38,944 nucleotides of DNA from Myxococcales bacterium (GCA_023248635.1 JAHFED010000057.1:1-38944); one strand, 5' to 3'; positions 1-8,200 are shown, counted from the first letter of the stretch. A program made the numbers and translations. Notes: generated from the letters alone by a model not told the origin.

Positions 1-28
1 CCCCGTCGGCGACTTGCTCGACGACGGG

Positions 29-47
29 AGGGGGCGCAGCCCCCTTT
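29..47. other. Short GC-rich hairpin at the window edge
   Basis: Arms GGGGGC (30-35) and GCCCCC (39-44) pair around a three-base loop, followed on the plus strand by TTT. It could be the terminator of a plus-strand gene lying before the window or a generic GC-rich hairpin. Bases 1-56 show no convincing coding sequence. Confidence 0.3.
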
Positions 48-56
48 GAAACACAA

Positions 57-98
57 TCCCTGGGTTCAGTTGAGTGCAAACTCAACTGAATCCAGGGA
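57..98 (-). terminator. Terminator of the kinase/ATP-grasp operon
   Basis: A 19-bp inverted repeat (57-75 and 80-98) with a four-base loop begins directly after the stop codon at 99-101. All positions pair, one as a G-T pair. In the minus-strand direction it is followed by the moderately T-rich stretch ATTGTGTTTC. The stem is long and the T tract is imperfect, so this is a good but not perfect Rho-independent terminator. It marks the 3' end of the minus-strand cluster. Confidence 0.75.
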
Positions 99-2831
99 CT
101 AGGGCGAGGACGATCGAGAGCCCAAGGCGCCCGTCAGCTCGTGCAGCGCGTCCCACGCCGCCGACCTCGGCAGGGGGCGCACCTCGAACGCGAGCGATCG
201 AGCTGCGTCGAGATGAGCCGCTGCACCCTGCCCGCCACGCAGTGCCCATTGGCCCCGCAGGCAGGCGCAGCGCAGCAGCATGGCGAGATCAAAGAGCGTC
301 CGCGCGCGCGCCTCGGCTTCGTCGAGCAGGGGCTCGCTTTGGTCGAGCTCAGCGATGAGAAAGAGGGCTTCGAGGGCGGCGTCGGCGGTGGATCCAGCCA
401 GCACCTCGTCACCGCCACCGAGGCGCGGGCCATCGAGCAGCCTCAGGGCCGCCTGCGCCTCGATGCGCGCGGCCGCCAACGCGCCGCGCGCCCGCTCCAC
501 CAGGGCGAGCTCGATGCGGGCGAGGCCTTGGTTGTGGGCTTGGGGGTCGACGACGATGGCTTCTTCGAGCAGCGCTCGGGCCCCGGCGTGACGCCCTGCC
601 AGCCGCCAGATGCGCGCGCACTGCCGCAACAGGGGGGCGGTGCGGACCGGAAGGAGCGCGAGCCCGGCGGCGTCGACGGCTTCGTCGGTTTGGCCGGCCG
701 CAAGCAGCGCTTCGGCGAGGTCGACCCGGGCCGCGCCGACTTGAGCGCGCGCACCCTCTTTTTCGAGCAGGGCGACGGCTTCCGCCAGGAGCGCACGCGC
801 CTCCAAGCCTTCGCGCAGCGCGCATACACCCAACAGGTGCACATTCACGCCATCGCGCCCCAGGCGGACGCTGTCGTTGGCAAAGCCGCGCGCCCGCCGC
901 ACGTCGCCGCCGTCCAGACACAGCGCGCTCAACTGGGCCAGCACGAGCGAGCGCGCCGCCGCAGCAGCAGTCGGCGACGTCGTTGCCTGCAGCGCCCTGC
1001 GCGCACTCTCAAGGGCCGCCATCGTGAGACCGGCATGACGCTGGGCCTCGGCGAGGGCGGTGCAGGCGGCAACGAGACGGTTGGTGTCGCCCGAGGCTTC
1101 GGCGTCGTCGACGGCGCGTCGACGGTCGAGCAGCGCCTTTGCCTGCGTGGTGCGCAGCGCGTACCGGTGGGTGTGCGCGGCGGGGGCGCAGACGACGCCG
1201 ACGACGTCGTCGGTGCGCTGCTCGTGGCTGGGCCGCAGGTGCCAACCAGCTCCATCCCTGATCAAGACCCCGCGTGCTGCCGCCGTGCGCAGGCCCTCGA
1301 TGAGCAAGGCTGGGATGCCCCGGGCTGCTGGCACCAACGCCTCGACGAGCTGCGGCTGCACGCGAGCCGGGGGGGCCAGCGCCAAGGCATCGGCCAGCAT
1401 GTGCCCCACAGCGCCGTCGTCGAGGGGACCGACGTCGACGACGAGGGCCGGGGCGGTTGCCGATTTCTGCAGCTCGGGGGGCGCGACACTCGAAGTCGCG
1501 AGCACGATGAGATCCAGGGTCGCGAGCGCCGCACCCGCGACCAAAGCAGCCAAGAAAGCGCGGCTGTCCTCGTCGGCCTGCTCGAGGTCATCGAGCAGCA
1601 GAACCAGCGGCGCGGCGGTGGTGAGTCGGTGCAGGGCGGCGAGCACGTCGTCGGCGCCGCCGCGGGTCCCCAGGGCGTCGTGAAAGGGTTGCAGCGACGG
1701 GCCGTGGTTGCATGGCCCCACCAGCACGCGCGCTCCGGTTTTGGCGATGCGGCGAGCCAGCTCTTTGGCCAGGCGCGTCTTGCCGATGCCGCTGTGGCCC
1801 TGCAGCAGCACCAGCGCTCCCGCGCCGTCGACGGCAGCGATGCGGGCACCGACCTCGGCCATCAGGGTTTCGCGACCCACGAAGCGAGGGTGGTAGAGCG
1901 TGGGCCGTGGTGGTGGGCCGTCGTCGTCGACGTCCGCTCCGAGGGCCAGGAGCGCGGCGGCGACGTCGACGGCGTGGCCCAGGCGGTGGGCTGGATGTTT
2001 CTCGAGCAGGCTGCTCACCAGGGCCTGCAGCGCAGCGGGGATGGCGGCGACGCGATCTTCCAGCAGGGGCGGCGGCGCATGCAGGTGTTGCAGCAGCAGG
2101 TCGCTCGGATTGCGGGCGCTGAAGGGATCGGCCCCGGTCAGCAGGCGCATGCACAGGCAGCCGAAGGCGTAGAGATCGGCGCGGGCATCGACGACGTCGC
2201 CAGCGATTTGCTCCGGCGCCATCACGCTGGCGGTGCCGGCGCGGTGCAGGGTCAACGCGGCGGCTTCGGTGGCGTTTTTCGGATCGCGAACGACGACGAC
2301 GCCGAAGTCCACCAACACCGGCTGGGCGCTTCCCGCACGCACCAGCAGGTTCGCGGCGCTGAGATCGCGATGAACGAGCCCCTCGCCGTGGACGTGGGCC
2401 AAAGCCAGGCTCACGCGGCGCAGCAGGGTGAGCACCCGCCGCAGGTTGGCGTCGTCGATGCGGGGACGCACGCCCGCGGTGACCGGGTTCCAGAAGCGTC
2501 GGGCGTGGGCGACGATCGGCTCGCCCTCGACGAGCTCCATGGCAAACCACGGCACGCCAGCGTCGACGCCGCTGTCGACGACGGCAACGATCCCCGGGTG
2601 CGTTAGGCGTCGCAGCGCCTGCACCTCACGCCGAATCGCGTCGATGGCGACCGCACCAGGGCCCGCGCCTTCGGCCGCAGCGCGTGAGGCGCTCGTCAAG
2701 GGCATGCGGGGATCGGTGGCGAGCATCTTGACGGCGACGAAAGCGCCGGTGTCTTCGTGCGCGGCGCGATACACCACACCGGCGGCTCCGCGCCCCAGCT
2801 CCTCGTAGACGAAATAGGGACCCACCTTCAC
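99..2831 (-). CDS. Ser/Thr protein kinase fused to AAA ATPase and TPR-like region
   Basis: The product has 910 residues. An N-terminal Hanks-type kinase domain (about 5-300) has a glycine-rich loop at 13-18, VAVK with Lys35, HRDL with catalytic Asp156, DFG with Asp175 and MAPEQ in the activation segment. An AAA/STAND-like ATPase follows: the FVGRE entry motif, Walker A GHSGIGKT with Lys351 and Walker B LVLLLDD. The last 350 or so residues are Ala/Leu-rich helices of TPR type. No membrane segment is seen, so it is probably cytoplasmic. Kinase-ATPase-TPR architecture is common in myxobacteria and usually serves signalling. The start is GTG; the stop of the upstream ATP-grasp gene lies 18 bases away, so the two are likely co-transcribed. 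A link between kinase and modification enzyme is inferred from position only. No strong ribosome binding site is visible. Confidence 0.93.
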   Translation of the reverse strand: MKVGPYFVYEELGRGAAGVVYRAAHEDTGAFVAVKMLATDPRMPLTSASRAAAEGAGPGAVAIDAIRREVQALRRLTHPGIVAVVDSGVDAGVPWFAMELVEGEPIVAHARRFWNPVTAGVRPRIDDANLRRVLTLLRRVSLALAHVHGEGLVHRDLSAANLLVRAGSAQPVLVDFGVVVVRDPKNATEAAALTLHRAGTASVMAPEQIAGDVVDARADLYAFGCLCMRLLTGADPFSARNPSDLLLQHLHAPPPLLEDRVAAIPAALQALVSSLLEKHPAHRLGHAVDVAAALLALGADVDDDGPPPRPTLYHPRFVGRETLMAEVGARIAAVDGAGALVLLQGHSGIGKTRLAKELARRIAKTGARVLVGPCNHGPSLQPFHDALGTRGGADDVLAALHRLTTAAPLVLLLDDLEQADEDSRAFLAALVAGAALATLDLIVLATSSVAPPELQKSATAPALVVDVGPLDDGAVGHMLADALALAPPARVQPQLVEALVPAARGIPALLIEGLRTAAARGVLIRDGAGWHLRPSHEQRTDDVVGVVCAPAAHTHRYALRTTQAKALLDRRRAVDDAEASGDTNRLVAACTALAEAQRHAGLTMAALESARRALQATTSPTAAAAARSLVLAQLSALCLDGGDVRRARGFANDSVRLGRDGVNVHLLGVCALREGLEARALLAEAVALLEKEGARAQVGAARVDLAEALLAAGQTDEAVDAAGLALLPVRTAPLLRQCARIWRLAGRHAGARALLEEAIVVDPQAHNQGLARIELALVERARGALAAARIEAQAALRLLDGPRLGGGDEVLAGSTADAALEALFLIAELDQSEPLLDEAEARARTLFDLAMLLRCACLRGQWALRGGQGAAAHLDAARSLAFEVRPLPRSAAWDALHELTGALGSRSSSP

Positions 2832-2849
2832 GACGTCATTCTGACGCGT

Positions 2850-4613
2850 TCAGCGGAAAATGTAGAAAGCCGTGACGCTGAAGCGGCGGCCGCGGCGCAC
2901 TTCGCAGACCTCATGGGGTCGGTTCCTCGGCGGAAAGATCAGCAGCGAGCCGTAGAGCGGCGGAATGACCAGGCTGGGGTCGGCGCCTTCGTCGTCCGCG
3001 GGAAAAACGAGCTGGCCGCCGTCGACGTCGACGCTGAAGTTGTAGATGGCCGCCACGCCTTCGTCGTCGGTGTCTGTGTGCAGCGGGAAACGTTCTCCGG
3101 CGATCATGCGGGACACCTGCACCTGGATTTCGGCCAGGTGTCGGTCGTGGCGCACGCCGACGAGCTTGAGGTGCAAGCGGGCCGCAGCCGGGGTCGAGAG
3201 CCAGGCGACAAATTCGCGCAGCGCGCCTTGTTGCTCGTCGTGGGGGGCGATGTGCAGCGGGTAGGCAATGTGGTGATGGGGGCGAAAGCGCGCGCGCTTC
3301 AACTCGGAAAGCAGGGTGGCCGCCCGTCCCTGTGCCAACGACGACGACAGAAACAGGTGGGGCGGCTCCGAGCCCGCATAGTGCGCGCGCGACTCCTCAA
3401 GGGCGGTGCTGGTGAACAAGTCGGGCTCGAGCCAGCCCGTGTCCGTCGGGCCCCCACCAAAGACCGGGTCGACGGCGAGATCGGCACAAAACAACGCGGC
3501 CGCGGAGGCCTCGGCAGCGGGCACGACGTCGACGACGCTGCCTGCTGGGCGCGGCCCGAGATCGAAGGATCGTGCGCGGGCAACGAGGTGGGCGGCCAGG
3601 GTCGTGACGATCTTTCTCTGTCCGGCTCCGGCGAGGGAATCGTAGGGCTCCAACGCCGGCGTGGGATTGCACTCGAGGACCACGACGTCGTCGCCGCCTC
3701 CGCGCACATCGACGGCGGTGAAGACCAGGCCCAAGGCTCGCGCGGCACGCACAGCGACATCGGCCACCTCGGCAGGCGGTCGGGCGCGCTTCACGGCGGC
3801 CAGGTTCTCGCGGGCATCGACGACGCCTCTGGTTGGCAAGGCGAAGGCCGCGACCACGACGCCGTCGAGCACGTAGACGCGCCATTCGTCTTGGCGCTCG
3901 TCGCGCACCACACGCTCCTGAAAGAGCGCGGGTGCGGCCCCGAGCTGCCAGAGCCGAGCAAGGTCGTCGTCGACGAAGAGCCTGGCTTGGGCTCCGCCGG
4001 CCACGGGCTTGTAGACCCCCTCGCTGCCGCGCCCGGCCAGCTCCGACAAGAAGGCTGCGGCGGCCGCGGCCCCGCTGGTGGCCAACGACTTCGGCACCGG
4101 AATGTGCGCCCGCGCCAGCAAGGCCAGCTGCCACGGCTTCTGCAGGTGCAGCTCGACGGCTCCTGGGGCATTCACGAAGGCGCGCTTGCCGTCGTCGAGC
4201 ACCTGCAGAGCTGCTCGCAGCAGGGCGTGTCGTTCACGGGCTGCTGCCCAGCGATCACGCCAGTCGGCAAATCTTTGGGCGGCGATCTCGTCCGGGCCTG
4301 GAACCAAGGGCGTGAAGGGGAGATGGCGAAGGTAGACGGCGCCGGCGTCGTCGAGGGCCCTCTCGCCCCACCACACCCGCGCTGTTGCTGCGTCGATCTC
4401 CAAGCGCAGCGGAAGGGACGAAGTGGGATCGATGACAAACGAATCGCCGCCAGCGCGTTCAACGCTGGCGGCGATGCGTTCGACCTGCGCGTCAGCGCCG
4501 ATGAGAGCGACGCGGGGCCGGGGAGAGGGCGTGCTCAGGACCAGGCTCAGCTCTGGGAGACGCCACCGGACTTGTAAGCGCCGTCTTTGTCGAGGAGCGC
4601 GTTCACCATCCAC
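2850..4613 (-). CDS. ATP-grasp ligase fused to 2OG-Fe(II) dioxygenase
   Basis: The product has 587 residues and two enzyme halves. Residues about 33-370 form an ATP-grasp ligase: pre-ATP-grasp start PRVALIG, then FVNAPGAVELHLQKPWQ, VPKSLATSG, GVYKPVAGG, LFQERVV and the metal-binding VVLECNP segment. This order matches MvdC/MvdD-type macrocyclases of microviridin-like graspetides more than RimK or DdlB. The C-terminal half has a prolyl-hydroxylase-type 2OG-Fe(II) fold: HTD (His512, Asp514), distal His567 and 2OG-binding Arg577 in RRFSVTAF, so all cofactor ligands are present. The fusion suggests two-step modification of a peptide or protein, probably the product of the preceding gene, which it overlaps. 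The start is uncertain: GTG at 4611-4613 gives a 67-base overlap, and no ATG, GTG or TTG occurs in frame nearer the fold, so a rare CTG start near 4549 is also possible. Confidence 0.9.
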   Translation of the reverse strand: MDGERAPRQRRRLQVRWRLPELSLVLSTPSPRPRVALIGADAQVERIAASVERAGGDSFVIDPTSSLPLRLEIDAATARVWWGERALDDAGAVYLRHLPFTPLVPGPDEIAAQRFADWRDRWAAARERHALLRAALQVLDDGKRAFVNAPGAVELHLQKPWQLALLARAHIPVPKSLATSGAAAAAAFLSELAGRGSEGVYKPVAGGAQARLFVDDDLARLWQLGAAPALFQERVVRDERQDEWRVYVLDGVVVAAFALPTRGVVDARENLAAVKRARPPAEVADVAVRAARALGLVFTAVDVRGGGDDVVVLECNPTPALEPYDSLAGAGQRKIVTTLAAHLVARARSFDLGPRPAGSVVDVVPAAEASAAALFCADLAVDPVFGGGPTDTGWLEPDLFTSTALEESRAHYAGSEPPHLFLSSSLAQGRAATLLSELKRARFRPHHHIAYPLHIAPHDEQQGALREFVAWLSTPAAARLHLKLVGVRHDRHLAEIQVQVSRMIAGERFPLHTDTDDEGVAAIYNFSVDVDGGQLVFPADDEGADPSLVIPPLYGSLLIFPPRNRPHEVCEVRRGRRFSVTAFYIFR

Positions 4614-5959
4614 GCGGCCTGGCCGGTCTGCCAGTGGTTCACGTGCAGCACTGCGCGGAACTTGCCGTTCTCTTCGCGCACGCCGACGAGGTCGACGGTG
4701 TGGGACTTCGAGATTGCATGGCCCGAGCTCTTGCCCGCCTTCTCGGCCACGGCGAAGATCTCAGCGTAGGTGTCGAGCTTCTTGAGCACCTTCGAAGGCA
4801 CGGGGCCCCGCGTCCAAAAGCCCGTCTGCAGCTTTCCTGCATCGTCGACGGACGCGTGAATCTTCCCGAGCGACTTCTGTCGGCCGTCCCACGAGGGCAC
4901 GTTGTAGGTGGCGTCGAAGCCGCCGTCTTTGCGCTGCTTGAGCTCCTCGAAGGAGATCTTGCCGTCGCTGCGCGACTTGGGAAATCCAAGGCGCTCGGCG
5001 AAGGCGTCGGCGCTGCGGGTGAGGATGCCCGCCAAGTGTGTGCCCGGCTTGGGCTCGATGACCGGAAGGGGATGGGCAGGCGATCCCTTGAACGAGCCAC
5101 TGAGGAACTTGCCACCGACGTCGAGGAGGGCGGTGACTTCGCCGCGTTTTTGGTCCGGCGACAAAAAGTGGTGCACGCTGAGCGTGACGTGAAGCTTGCC
5201 GTCGCTGCGCTCGACCATGTTCTTGAGCGTCACACCATCAGAGCGTGAGAGCTTGGCCCCGGCCTGCTCGGCGATGTCGCGGGCGTGGGCCTGCACGGTC
5301 GTCGCCATCTTCATGCCGGCAGCGCCGATGTCGAAGGGTCCCGCCCAGCTCTTGCCGCCCCGCAAGGATTCGCTCTCGAGAAAGAACTGCGTGGCCTTGT
5401 TGGGATCGCTTGGATGGTTGAGCTGGCCGGCTTGCACGAACACGCGCAGGGCGTTGCCGTCGCGGGGTCGGTCGTCGCGGATGGTGACGCTCTCGAAGTT
5501 CTGCGACCCGATGGGCTGGCTCTGGATGAAGCCGCCGGCCTTGAACTTGGGGGCCTTGTCCATCATCTGCAGCGCGAGGCGGAACTGGTCCACTTTCTCG
5601 GGCGTGAAACTGGTCTTCGGCAGCGGATCGTCCGCGCGGATCTTGAAGATGACGGGGCCCGTGCCCGGGTCGTCGGCGCGGATCTTCATGATGATGCGGC
5701 CGCTGTCGCGCGCGGGCAGCCCACGCACGTTCGGGTTCACATGCGACTCCTGGATGGCCTCGCTCAGACGGTTGACCACCCGCGTCAACGACGACTTCTC
5801 GCCCGTGGTCTTGGGCTTCAGCCCCTCCAGCTGCGTCAGGGTCTTGGTCGCGCTCATGATGTCGATCTGCGAGACGCCGCCGCTCTGGTTGGTTTCGAGG
5901 CTCTTGGCCATCGAGTTGCCGGCTTTGACGAGGTTCGTGTCGTACTTTTGGATGGTCAT
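4547..5959 (-). CDS. Repeat protein with two KIRADDP motifs; candidate modification substrate
   Basis: The product has 470 residues and I do not recognise the family. The ATG at 5957-5959 is chosen because GGGAGA lies eight bases upstream. The first 85 residues are polar with no signal peptide or membrane segment. Two near-identical decapeptides follow, IIMKIRADDP (89-98) and VIFKIRADDP (103-112), exactly 14 residues apart. From about 117 to the end there appear to be four diverged repeats of roughly 75-100 residues, each a helix followed by strands, with recurring DGK, valine/histidine strands and LLD-GK-SG turns. Lys and Asp spaced by four residues in each motif resembles the K-x-P-S-D core of microviridin. 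With an ATP-grasp/2OG enzyme overlapping its 3' end, the protein is a plausible substrate; that role is inference. A structural repeat protein unrelated to the enzyme is the alternative. Confidence 0.85.
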   Translation of the reverse strand: MTIQKYDTNLVKAGNSMAKSLETNQSGGVSQIDIMSATKTLTQLEGLKPKTTGEKSSLTRVVNRLSEAIQESHVNPNVRGLPARDSGRIIMKIRADDPGTGPVIFKIRADDPLPKTSFTPEKVDQFRLALQMMDKAPKFKAGGFIQSQPIGSQNFESVTIRDDRPRDGNALRVFVQAGQLNHPSDPNKATQFFLESESLRGGKSWAGPFDIGAAGMKMATTVQAHARDIAEQAGAKLSRSDGVTLKNMVERSDGKLHVTLSVHHFLSPDQKRGEVTALLDVGGKFLSGSFKGSPAHPLPVIEPKPGTHLAGILTRSADAFAERLGFPKSRSDGKISFEELKQRKDGGFDATYNVPSWDGRQKSLGKIHASVDDAGKLQTGFWTRGPVPSKVLKKLDTYAEIFAVAEKAGKSSGHAISKSHTVDLVGVREENGKFRAVLHVNHWQTGQAAWMVNALLDKDGAYKSGGVSQS

Positions 5960-6011
5960 GTGTTTCTCCCGAGGTCTGTAGCGCCCAGCCCGACGGGTTG
6001 GCGCGGCGGTG

Positions 6012-6464
6012 TCACCACTTCTTCTTCTTCGGCTTTTCGAGTGTTTGCAGGCGGGCCATTGCGCCCGGGATGGTGCCCTGGGGCCGCTCGCCTCCCCCCA
6101 ACACACCCGTCGCCGCCTTCTGGCCGGCGAATTGTTCGAAGGGGTTGGCAGTGACCGCAGCCCCAGCATTGAGCTCCCGCCAGGCCTCCTGCAGCGCGGC
6201 CGCGAGGGCGGGGTTGGGCGGGTGCACTTGGTACCAGCGGTCGAAGGCGGCGACGACGTCGTTGGGCCCCATGCCCGCCGTCACGCCGGCCTGCTTTCCG
6301 GCAGCGGCGAAGATGCCGATGGTCGCCTCGTCCAGATCGGCCAGATCCACATCCATGTGGAGCAGGGTCCAGGGCAAAAAGTGCTCGATGTCGGCGATGG
6401 GAAAGCGCGGCATGTCGTCGTCGTCGAGGAACACCGACATCAAGCGCTCGAAGGAATCAGCCAC
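6012..6464 (-). CDS. Unknown 150-residue protein, first gene of the ATP-grasp cluster
   Basis: No family is recognised. The predicted protein is soluble, begins MADSFERLMSVFLDDDDMP with an acidic run, has a helical middle (AAFDRWYQVHPPNPALAAALQEAW) and ends in the basic tail KPKKKKW. No signal peptide is seen. The start is GTG at 6462-6464; an in-frame ATG at residue 9 is an alternative and neither has a strong ribosome binding site. The next gene begins 52 bases downstream on the same strand, so the two are probably co-transcribed. It could be a partner, recognition or immunity-type protein of the modification cluster, but nothing in the sequence decides this. Confidence 0.75.
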   Translation of the reverse strand: MADSFERLMSVFLDDDDMPRFPIADIEHFLPWTLLHMDVDLADLDEATIGIFAAAGKQAGVTAGMGPNDVVAAFDRWYQVHPPNPALAAALQEAWRELNAGAAVTANPFEQFAGQKAATGVLGGGERPQGTIPGAMARLQTLEKPKKKKW

Positions 6465-6496
6465 GGCGCAGGCTACGTCCGCTTTGGATTCAGAAA

Positions 6497-6532
6497 CAAA
6501 CCCAGCGCAGATGATGCCGCGGCGCGATCATC
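6497..6532 (-). terminator. Possible weak terminator after the aminopeptidase gene
   Basis: Arms GATGAT (6510-6515) and ATCATC (6527-6532) flank a self-complementary GC core. In the minus direction a T-rich stretch (GGGTTTGTTTC) begins about eight bases later. The distance from stem to T tract is too long for a strong terminator. If real, it would separate the aminopeptidase from the modification cluster. Confidence 0.3.
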
Positions 6533-6545
6533 GCCCAGCGAGGGT

Positions 6546-8114
6546 TCAGGTGGGATCGATCAGGCCCACCAAGGTGCGCACCGCGAAGCCGGCGCCGCCG
6601 CGGGGGGTGTACTCGCCGTCTTTCTCACAGGTGGCCGGGCCAGCGATGTCGAGGTGGGCCCAGGTCGCGCGTCCGTCGACGAATTGCTTGAGGAAGAGGG
6701 CAGCCGTGATGGCGCCGCCGTAGCGCAGGCCGGTGTTTTTGAGGTCGGCGATGGGACTCTTCAGCTGGCCCAGCAGATCTTCGTTGAGGGGCAGGCGCCA
6801 GAAGTCCTCGCCGTTGCGCTTGCCGATGCGCTTGATGTCTTCAGCGAGGGCGTCGTCGTCGGTGAACACGCCCGCCGTCGACGGCCCCAGGGCCACCATG
6901 CAGGCCCCCGTGAGAGTCGCCAGATCGATCAAGAGGTCGGGCTGCTGCTCGCTGAGGGCCAGATCGATGCAATCGCCCAGCACCAGGCGGCCTTCGGCGT
7001 CGGTGTTGTTGATCTCCACCGTCAGGCCCTTGCGGGACTTGAGGATGTCGCCGGGGTGATAGGCGTTGCCGCCGATGCCGTTTTCGACGCAGCCCAAGTA
7101 ACCGGTGACGGCGACGTCGGGCTTGATGCGAGCGATGGCGACCAGAGCCCCCAGCACCGCGGCGGCCCCAGACATATCGACCTTCATGTCGAGCATGCCG
7201 TCGGCGGGTTTGATGTCGAGACCACCGCAATCAAAGGTGAGGCCCTTGCCAACGAGGACGACGTGCTTGGCCGCCTTCTTTGCCGCTCCTTTCTTGGCGC
7301 GCGCCGCTGGTCGGTACTCCAGGCGCACCACCCGGGGCGGTGTGTACGGCGCCGCCGCCGCCGCCACGGCCTGGATCATGCCCATGCGCTCTTTGGCGAT
7401 GCCTTTCTCGTCGAGGACCACCACCTTGAAGCCCGCGGCGCGCCCGGCGTCGACGGCGCGTTTGGCGAATTCGATGGGGGTGAGGCTGCCGGCGGGTTCG
7501 TTCACGAGATCACGCGCGAGGAACACGCCTTCGGCCACCGCCCGGGCCCGCGCCAGGGCGTCGTCGACTTTGGAACGCGAAGCCAACGCGATCTCCAGCA
7601 CCTCCACCGACGACGTCGTCTTGTCTTTGGTCAGGTATTTGTCGAAGCGGTAGGTCGCAAGCAAAGCACCCTCGGCCGCGCATTGCACACTGGGCTCCAA
7701 GCGCACGCCCTCTTCGTCGGGCAGCACGATCAGGGCCTTCTTCGCCTTGGCCTTTTCCGCGTGTTTGACGACGATGCCCGCAAAGCGACGCAAGGTGTCG
7801 GGTCCCAGTTTGTCCGCCGAGCCCAGGCCCACCAGCAGCACCCGCGCAGCGGCAATGCGGCCATGGGTGTGCACCGCCAGCGTCTGGCCCGCCGCTCCCG
7901 TGAAGCCCTCCGACGCAGCCACCTCGGACAGCAGCCCAGACAAAGCCGCGTCGACGGCATGCAACGACGGCGGCAGCGTCTTCGGTTTATTGGCGGCAGG
8001 CTTCTTGGCGGTGCCTTTGGCACCCTTGGTGTCGGCGGCGGCGAAGACGGCGTAGGCGAGGAGGTCGGTGGAGCGGGCTTCGGGGGCGCCGGACACTGCA
8101 AGCAACTTCATCAC
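6546..8114 (-). CDS. pepA: Leucyl aminopeptidase (M17 family)
   Basis: A 522-residue zinc/manganese aminopeptidase that removes N-terminal residues from peptides in the cytoplasm. The M17 signature NTDAEGRL is at 370-377, with catalytic and metal ligands in VGKGLTFDCGGLDIKP and MKVDMSGAAAVLGAL upstream. The N-terminal half is the more variable macro-like domain, with a Lys/Pro-rich insert (KGTAKKPAANKPK). The length is close to the usual 500. The first codon is GTG directly followed by ATG (8109-8111), and GAAGGGA lies upstream; either may be used. It lies 81 bases before the unknown 150-residue gene on the same strand. It could be ordinary housekeeping, or could supply peptide trimming to the cluster downstream; the sequence does not decide. 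Confidence 0.96.
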   Translation of the reverse strand: MMKLLAVSGAPEARSTDLLAYAVFAAADTKGAKGTAKKPAANKPKTLPPSLHAVDAALSGLLSEVAASEGFTGAAGQTLAVHTHGRIAAARVLLVGLGSADKLGPDTLRRFAGIVVKHAEKAKAKKALIVLPDEEGVRLEPSVQCAAEGALLATYRFDKYLTKDKTTSSVEVLEIALASRSKVDDALARARAVAEGVFLARDLVNEPAGSLTPIEFAKRAVDAGRAAGFKVVVLDEKGIAKERMGMIQAVAAAAAPYTPPRVVRLEYRPAARAKKGAAKKAAKHVVLVGKGLTFDCGGLDIKPADGMLDMKVDMSGAAAVLGALVAIARIKPDVAVTGYLGCVENGIGGNAYHPGDILKSRKGLTVEINNTDAEGRLVLGDCIDLALSEQQPDLLIDLATLTGACMVALGPSTAGVFTDDDALAEDIKRIGKRNGEDFWRLPLNEDLLGQLKSPIADLKNTGLRYGGAITAALFLKQFVDGRATWAHLDIAGPATCEKDGEYTPRGGAGFAVRTLVGLIDPT

Positions 8115-8160
8115 GTCGGTGGTCCCTTCTTCGTGTCTGACGCAGGCCCGGCTTGGATCA

Positions 8161-8200
8161 CCAGCGCTTCAGGCGTCGGAGCGTCCTGAACGCGCGCTGG
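8161..8200. other. Imperfect hairpin in a divergent intergenic region
   Basis: Arms CCAGCGC-TTCAGG and CCTGAA-CGC-GCGCTGG pair over 13 positions with a three-base bulge. It lies in the 206-base gap (8115-8320) between the divergent aminopeptidase and the next plus-strand gene. It may be a regulatory site or leader hairpin. No promoter consensus could be assigned in the gap. Confidence 0.3.

Noticed and set aside
141-2606. Long plus-strand open frame of about 820 codons opposite the kinase gene
   Set aside because: Its product is low-complexity and rich in Gln, Arg and Gly, with no domain. The opposite strand encodes a kinase with every catalytic motif. Long antisense frames are expected at this GC content; the same applies to 2757-4577, 6009-8189, 18078-19958 and 26803-28491.
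5960-6169. Upstream extension of the KIRADDP protein frame
   Set aside because: It overlaps the 150-residue gene in another frame and reads as Arg-rich non-coding sequence; the ATG at 5957-5959 has GGGAGA in the right place.
2850-6464. Calling the cluster an established graspetide pathway
   Set aside because: The candidate substrate is 470 residues long, the core motif is not one I know from described groups and there is no leader or exporter. Only the ligase resemblance and motif spacing support it, so it is kept as a hypothesis.
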